In this document: piece by piece, positions 61,581 to 64,000 of the stretch
Layout of the letters: every line of letters starts with the position of its first letter
Position numbering within the stretch: position 1 is the stretch's first letter
Assembly (NCBI RefSeq): GCF_026537325.1
Contig: NZ_JAFNMJ010000001.1
Coordinates: 372,001 to 436,000 of the forward strand
Reading direction: 5' to 3'
Length of the DNA: 64,000 nt
From: Bifidobacterium sp. B4142
GTDB taxonomy: Bacteria > Actinomycetota > Actinomycetes > Actinomycetales > Bifidobacteriaceae
Program-made: the position numbers and the translations under genes
Notes under the pieces: generated by a model
Seen by the model: the letters and a program-made list of their open reading frames with translations, nothing else
Told to the model about the DNA's origin: nothing
Database searches by the model: none

Positions 61581-63209
61581 ATGTCAAAGATGATTTCTAA
61601 TCCTGTGCTCAGGGGTTTTAATCCTGATCCTTCGATTATCCGAGTTGGTGAAACATATTATATAGCCACATCCACCTTTGAATGGTGGCCAGGCGTACGA
61701 CTATATGAATCACATGATATGGTTAACTGGGCATTGTTGCCCAGTCCGTTGAACAGGGTGAGTCAACTTGATATGAAGGGAACATGTGCATCTGGAGGTG
61801 TCTGGGCGCCGGACCTTTCATACAATGACGGGGTATTTTGGCTTATTTTTACTGATGTCAAACAAGTTGAAGGGGCCTTTAAGGATTGCACCAATTATCT
61901 CGTTACCGCTGAAAATATACGTGGACCATGGTCAGACCCCATCAGGTTAAACGGCGTTGGCTTCGACCCTAGTCTTTTCCACGACGGGGATTGCAAGTAT
62001 TTGGTGCAGCAGACATGGGACTTTCGGGATTATCATCATGCCTTCAACGGAATAACTCTGACTGAGTTCGATAAGGGCACGATGAAATTAATGCCTGAAA
62101 CCGAGCGGATAATCTGGAAAGGCAGCAAGGTAAAAGTCACTGAAGGACCGCACCTATATCGGATCGGAGACTATTATTATCTTTTCGCGGCCGAAGGAGG
62201 TACCGGCTATGAACATCAGGAATCCGTGGCTCGCTCACGAAGTCTTGATGCGCTATCGTTCGAGGCGATGCCGAATAACCCACTGCTAGGGAACTATTTA
62301 ACTCCCGAATCTTACTTGCAGAAACAAGGGCATGGTTCGTTGGTAGATACCCCTGATGGCCAGTGGTATTATGCGTCTCTTTGTGCTCGTCCATGGCATC
62401 GTCCGCAAGATCCGGTGAACGGAGTTAGAGGATGGTGCACTCTTGGCAGAGAGACCTCAATACAGAAGCTGGAGTGGACAGATGATGGGTGGCCTTATAT
62501 CGTAGGCGGCCAAGCCGGTCAACGGTATGTCGATCCTCCGGTAGAACCAAGTACGGAGAGCCAGCCATCCAACAGGTTTCACGACGATTTTCAACTTTCA
62601 GAGCTAAACCAAGTATGGAATACATGTCGTGTACCATTTTCCGAAAAAATGGGATATGTAGGCGATGGCTGTTTACGACTAAAGGGTGGTCAATCCTTAA
62701 CCAGCAGGGATGAACTTGCCATGATTGCTCGACGCTGGGACGCGTTTAACTTTACTGCTGAGACAAAAGTCGAGTTCAACCCCCACTCCTATATGCAGAT
62801 GGCGGGCCTGACCAATTATTACAATGATCACTTTTGGTCTTGGATCTACCTAACTTGGGATGAAGAGCGCGGTTGCAAAGTAATTGAAATCTCTGAGTGC
62901 AACAGAGGTCGTTATCATTCCTTCCTGCATGACAGGAGCATAATAGTGCCCCAACAGGTTCAATCAGTGTGGCTGCGCACCCAGGTTGATACCGATATGT
63001 ATCGGTATGAATATTCATTTGATGGTCATCGATTCGTTTCGTTGCCATGTGTTTTGGATGCTCGAATTCTGTCGGATGATTATGTTGCTCAGTCCTCTGG
63101 GGGTTTCTTCACTGGGGCTTTTTCTGGCTTGGCTTGTGTCGATCTCGGAGGATATAGGCGCGAGGCACATTTTGATTATTACGACTATAAAAGTTGGGAT
63201 GTTGATTGA
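61581..63209 (+). CDS. GH43 beta-xylosidase / arabinofuranosidase-like enzyme
   Basis: 542 residues without a signal peptide, so cytoplasmic. The five-bladed GH43 propeller occupies about 1-310. The catalytic triad is visible: base D16 (FNPDPS), modulator D129 (GFDPS) and acid E188 (TEGPHLYR). The C-terminal 220 residues form a beta-sandwich typical of GH43 xylosidases (subfamily 11-like). The ATG at 61581 follows GGCGGGGGAG; an in-frame start at 61542 adds 13 residues. It is the last gene of sugar locus II. Confidence 0.92.
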   Translation: MSKMISNPVLRGFNPDPSIIRVGETYYIATSTFEWWPGVRLYESHDMVNWALLPSPLNRVSQLDMKGTCASGGVWAPDLSYNDGVFWLIFTDVKQVEGAFKDCTNYLVTAENIRGPWSDPIRLNGVGFDPSLFHDGDCKYLVQQTWDFRDYHHAFNGITLTEFDKGTMKLMPETERIIWKGSKVKVTEGPHLYRIGDYYYLFAAEGGTGYEHQESVARSRSLDALSFEAMPNNPLLGNYLTPESYLQKQGHGSLVDTPDGQWYYASLCARPWHRPQDPVNGVRGWCTLGRETSIQKLEWTDDGWPYIVGGQAGQRYVDPPVEPSTESQPSNRFHDDFQLSELNQVWNTCRVPFSEKMGYVGDGCLRLKGGQSLTSRDELAMIARRWDAFNFTAETKVEFNPHSYMQMAGLTNYYNDHFWSWIYLTWDEERGCKVIEISECNRGRYHSFLHDRSIIVPQQVQSVWLRTQVDTDMYRYEYSFDGHRFVSLPCVLDARILSDDYVAQSSGGFFTGAFSGLACVDLGGYRREAHFDYYDYKSWDVD

Positions 63210-63918
63210 AAGGACGATTTAGCCTCCTTATCGCTGAGTCAGTCTTTTGCAGCTGGACGTCACCAAGACAAGGTGTTTTACCCTTGCGATAGGTGTTGTG
63301 ATGGAGGCCTTTTATTGTAAGTGATATTAAAAAATGTGAACTATATGGTGTCTATTAATGGCTTGCAGAATGAAAGCCGAGTCGCTAAACCAAACTTCCT
63401 ATAGGGAATGGAATTGTCGAAAGAGAGTCCGGTTAAGTCTCCAATAGGCAGAGTTTTAGATATACAAGTCGATAAACATATGGTTCAGCATATGTTTATC
63501 GACTATTAACGTGGTTGCTGCAAATACATGTATTTTGGACACATTGCCGCAGTTGAGGTTTTCATTAGCTGACTATGTAATTTTGGATCAAAAATTGTTA
63601 TAGAAAATCATGTATTGCCTTGCTAAAAAGAACTTGAAATCAGAATATGATCCGCGCCGCTTAGGCAGCTGACGTGAGGTTCTATGCAAAAGCGTGGCAA
63701 AGAGTTGTCTTCTGTCGTGAAGGTAATTGTGCTGGAGTGTTTTGAGGTTGGCTGCTTTACATGCCAAGGCAGATCTTCAGTCTGCGTGCGACCCAATCTG
63801 ATCTTTTGCGATGAGACCCAAAACAGTGACGTTTTCTGTGATTATTCAAGTACGTAACAGTTCATGAAGCTTGTGGTTACAGCTTTTATTCTCTCAACAG
63901 GATATGCCGTAAAACTTG
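63210..63918. other. AT-rich gene-free stretch before tRNA-Glu
   Basis: About 700 bases, with no recognisable gene, RNA or pseudogene. A long perfect hairpin lies at 63469-63504. Its base composition is clearly more AT-rich than the core genes. It may contain a small RNA or remains of a mobile element; nothing can be named. Confidence 0.6.
63469..63504. repeat. Perfect 15-bp inverted repeat in the AT-rich gap
   Basis: GTCGATAAACATATG and CATATGTTTATCGAC flank GTTCAG. The stem is fully paired and about 260 bases beyond the xylosidase stop. There is no T-run. It may be a terminator, operator or recombination site. Confidence 0.75.
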
Positions 63919-63990
63919 TACCCCCGGAGAGAGTCGAACTCTCGCTGTCAGATTGAAAGTCTGGTGTCCTAACCGTTAGACGACGGGGGC
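63919..63990 (-). tRNA. tRNA-Glu (TTC)
   Basis: On the minus strand the acceptor GCCCCCG/CGGGGGT (G-U at the top, as in actinobacterial tRNA-Glu) and the anticodon loop CTTTCAA (anticodon TTC) are visible. The T-arm is GAGAGTTCGACTCTC and the discriminator is A. 72 bases, CCA not encoded. Confidence 0.95.
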
Positions 63991-64000
63991 GAACGTGCCC

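Noticed and set aside
63919-63990. Attachment-site duplication of tRNA-Glu
   Set aside because: No second copy of the tRNA 3' end was noticed between 56440 and 63918, so integration remains only a guess.

Overview
The window is high-GC actinobacterial chromosome and most likely comes from a Bifidobacterium-type organism, perhaps one of the insect-gut lineages. The reasons are the overall gene set (a bS22-type 29-residue ribosomal protein, DUF2530, PspC/NarL-type signalling, gpmA next to a PhoU/SenX3-like block) and two LacI-controlled oligosaccharide loci. The genus is inferred from protein character, not from any search. No rRNA, CRISPR array, insertion sequence or complete prophage is visible.

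Layout. Bases 1-11000 hold housekeeping genes: ribF, a polar amino-acid ABC transporter, radA, the bS22 gene, rpiA, an RNase HI with an acidic tail, pgm and a lipid kinase. Bases 11200-14150 form a serine module (sdaAB, sdaAA, serine/H+ symporter) placed just before serS and tRNA-Ser(TGA). Bases 15900-20200 carry a small membrane protein, a YbaK-type deacylase, a CLC antiporter, peptidase E and a HAD-like protein without its nucleophile. Bases 20200-26300 hold an envelope-stress-type system: LuxR regulator, PspC-fused histidine kinase, PspC membrane protein, partner membrane protein and a membrane-anchored hydrolase. Bases 26300-29000 carry an unexplained DUF4125 plus TPR-DUF4037 pair. An MDR dehydrogenase, tRNA-Pro, lysS, two tandem UbiA/MenA-type prenyltransferases and gpmA follow.

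Bases 35121-42032 are sugar locus I: a six-hairpin glycosidase, a LacI regulator and a divergent ABC importer without its own ATPase. Three related operator-like sites lie around it. It sits between gpmA and the phoU/SenX3-like pair; gpm and senX3 are neighbours in mycobacteria, so the locus looks inserted. The SenX3-like kinase lacks its phospho-acceptor histidine. Bases 44193-52033 carry DUF2530, manA, two secreted cell-wall hydrolases (CHAP and NlpC/P60), a tandem universal stress protein, an OsmC protein, thyA-folA and a low-molecular-weight phosphatase. tRNA-Phe, tRNA-Asp, galE, trmB and a ribosomal-protection (Tet-like) GTPase follow.

Bases 56440-63918 are visibly more AT-rich and hold sugar locus II: LacI regulator, divergent ABC importer and a GH43 beta-xylosidase-like enzyme. 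The locus has a near-consensus promoter with a palindrome at its predicted start site. It ends in about 700 bases without genes next to tRNA-Glu. Both sugar loci lack an ATP-binding subunit and presumably share an MsmK/MsiK-type ATPase encoded elsewhere.
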